Shown here one piece after another: positions 62,766-64,000 of a DNA stretch of 64,000 nt. The stretch comes from Vibrio sp. SNU_ST1. Its GTDB lineage: Bacteria > Pseudomonadota > Gammaproteobacteria > Enterobacterales > Vibrionaceae. The notes below the pieces were generated by a model. It was not told the origin of the DNA, did not search any database, and saw only the letters and a list, made by a program, of their open reading frames with translations. The position numbers and the translations under genes are program-made. Each line of letters starts with the position of its first letter. Positions within the stretch are counted from its first letter, which is position 1. The stretch lies in assembly GCF_030563405.1 (NCBI RefSeq), contig NZ_CP130749.1, positions 992,001-1,056,000 on the forward strand, given 5' to 3'.

Positions 62766-64000
62766 ATGAGCAAGAAGAAAATCGTCGTTGTTGGTAACGG
62801 CATGGTTGGACACAAATTTATCGACAACATCCTGCAATCAGAGAGTGATGAGTTTGATGTGATTACTTTTAGCGAAGAGCCAAGGCTAGCGTACGACCGT
62901 GTTCAGTTAACCGCTTACTTTAATGGTAAAACCGCTGATGACTTGTCATTAACCAGTGAAGAGTATTACCAAAGCAACGGCGTGAACTACTTGTTGAACC
63001 AGAAGGTAGCCAAGCTAGACACAGCTAATCAACAAGTCATCACTGAGAGCGGTCATGTTGAAAGTTACGACAAGCTAATCTTGGCGACGGGCTCTTTCCC
63101 TTTTGTTCCTCCTATTCCCGGTAACGACCAAGAACACTGTCACGTTTATCGTACTATCGAAGACTTAGACGCCATCGAGCTTTCAAGCAAGGGCAGCAAA
63201 TCTGGCGTAGTCATTGGTGGTGGTCTGCTTGGCTTAGAAGCCGCAAACGCAGTCAAAAACCTTGGCTTAGAAACCCATGTGGTTGAATTCGCACCTCGCC
63301 TAATGGCCGTTCAATTAGATGACGGTGGCGGTGCCCTACTAAGACGAAAAATTGAAGACCTTGGTGTGCAAGTTCATACCGAGAAAGCCACATCTGAAAT
63401 AGTGGCAGGTGAAACCTCTCGCTACCGCATGAACTTCGCGGATGGCACCCATTTAGAAACCGATATGATCGTATTCTCTGCAGGTATTCGCCCTCAAGAT
63501 GAGCTAGCAAGAAGCTCTGATATCGAGATTGGCGAACGTGGCGGTATTGTCATCAACAATCACTGTCAGACCAACATCGATAACGTCTACGCCATTGGTG
63601 AATGTGCTCTTTGGGACAACAAGCTCTTCGGCTTAGTGGCACCCGGTTATTCCATGGCAAAAATCGCGGCTTCGCATATTGTCTCTGACGGCACTGACGA
63701 GTCTGAATTCACTGGCGCAGACATGAGCACCAAGCTCAAACTGCTTGGTGTCGATGTGGCCAGTATTGGTGAAGTACACGGCAAGACGGAAGGCGCTCAA
63801 TCGTATACCTATAACGATGAAATCGAACAAGTTTATAAGCGCCTGATCATCTCAGCTGACGGTACAAAGATTGTCGGTGCAGTATTGGTTGGTGATGCAG
63901 AAGCCTATGGCTCGCTACTGCAAATCAAGCAAAACGATATGCCACTACCAGAGAACCCATCGGTACTGATTTTACCTAACTTGGCGGATGATTCAGGTTC
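62766..64000 (+). CDS. nirB: NirB, NADH-dependent nitrite reductase large subunit (3' end beyond window)
   Basis: 411 residues visible from ATG 62766; the frame is open to the right edge. N-terminal FAD-binding motif (KKIVVVGNGMVGHKFIDNI), substrate-side EEPRLAYDRVQLTAYF, NADH-binding VVIGGGLLGLEAANAVKNLGLETHVVEFAPRLMAVQLD, and FAD motif NVYAIGECALWDNKLFGLVAPGYSMA. The siroheme/[4Fe-4S] part lies beyond the window. It reduces nitrite to ammonium after NasA. Driven by a consensus sigma-54 promoter, so probably induced under nitrogen limitation. Confidence 0.95.
   Translation, partial: MSKKKIVVVGNGMVGHKFIDNILQSESDEFDVITFSEEPRLAYDRVQLTAYFNGKTADDLSLTSEEYYQSNGVNYLLNQKVAKLDTANQQVITESGHVESYDKLILATGSFPFVPPIPGNDQEHCHVYRTIEDLDAIELSSKGSKSGVVIGGGLLGLEAANAVKNLGLETHVVEFAPRLMAVQLDDGGGALLRRKIEDLGVQVHTEKATSEIVAGETSRYRMNFADGTHLETDMIVFSAGIRPQDELARSSDIEIGERGGIVINNHCQTNIDNVYAIGECALWDNKLFGLVAPGYSMAKIAASHIVSDGTDESEFTGADMSTKLKLLGVDVASIGEVHGKTEGAQSYTYNDEIEQVYKRLIISADGTKIVGAVLVGDAEAYGSLLQIKQNDMPLPENPSVLILPNLADDSG

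Overview
The window looks like a chromosomal region of a marine Vibrio. The grounds are the AT-rich genes, a Vibrio-type type VI secretion system (T6SS) with a VasH/sigma-54 regulator, and a nasA/nirB nitrate-assimilation locus; the Splendidus clade is a guess. About 0-34.6 kb carries a complete T6SS. All thirteen core genes are present: tssA, B, C, D(hcp), E, F, G, H(clpV), I(vgrG), J, K, L and M. With them are an FHA protein (TagH), a PpkA-like kinase, VasL, an Lrp-type regulator and several spike-loading accessory genes.

Layout. (1) 0-3.2 kb, minus strand: a cargo cassette of a PAAR-like DUF4150 protein, an AHH nuclease, a candidate immunity protein and a second small protein cut by the window edge. 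(2) 3.3-8.1 kb, minus: tssL, tssK, tssJ, tagH and an outer-membrane protein. (3) 8.7-14.0 kb, plus: vasL, tssM, then eight copies of a hexanucleotide, then an Lrp/AsnC regulator. (4) 14.1-22.9 kb, minus: ppkA-tssA-tssB-tssC-tssE-tssF-tssG. (5) 23.4-29.8 kb, minus: hcp, vgrG, DUF6484, a TIGR02270-like protein, DUF2169 and a ketosynthase-like protein, behind a sigma-54-type promoter. (6) 30.3-34.6 kb, plus: clpV and vasH.

34.6-47.2 kb, minus strand, is the most unusual part. It holds a translationally coupled three-gene module: a 572-aa protein of unknown family, a lipoprotein with beta-propeller-like repeats, and a 1563-aa protein with an internal OmpA-like domain and a hydrophobic segment. 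A 3.4-kb direct repeat duplicates the first two genes and the first ~65 codons of the third, together with the module promoter. Between the two copies lies a third, divergent lipoprotein gene. The two extra lipoproteins are each followed, with 4-8 bp overlaps, by a short surviving N-terminal fragment of the large protein. This pattern resembles T6SS effector/immunity arrays in which immunity genes remain after effector loss, but here the lipoprotein lies upstream of its toxin candidate. I infer an undescribed T6SS effector family; sequence alone does not prove it.

47.4-48.0 kb is a gene-poor spacer with several hairpins and one possible 38-codon membrane peptide. 48.0-58.1 kb is a single 3342-codon surface lipoprotein. 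Its C-terminal part consists of nearly identical 576-bp tandem repeats that are visibly GC-richer than the rest of the gene. A divergent M23 peptidase and a broken IS3-type transposase fragment follow. The right end is core metabolism: nasA and the start of nirB are divergent, each with its own sigma-54-type promoter.

How it works together: TssJLM form the membrane complex, TssKEFGA the baseplate and cap, TssBC the sheath, Hcp/VgrG the tube and spike, and ClpV recycles the sheath. VasH with sigma-54 probably drives the hcp-vgrG operon. DUF2169, DUF6484 and DUF4150 proteins probably load cargo on the spike.
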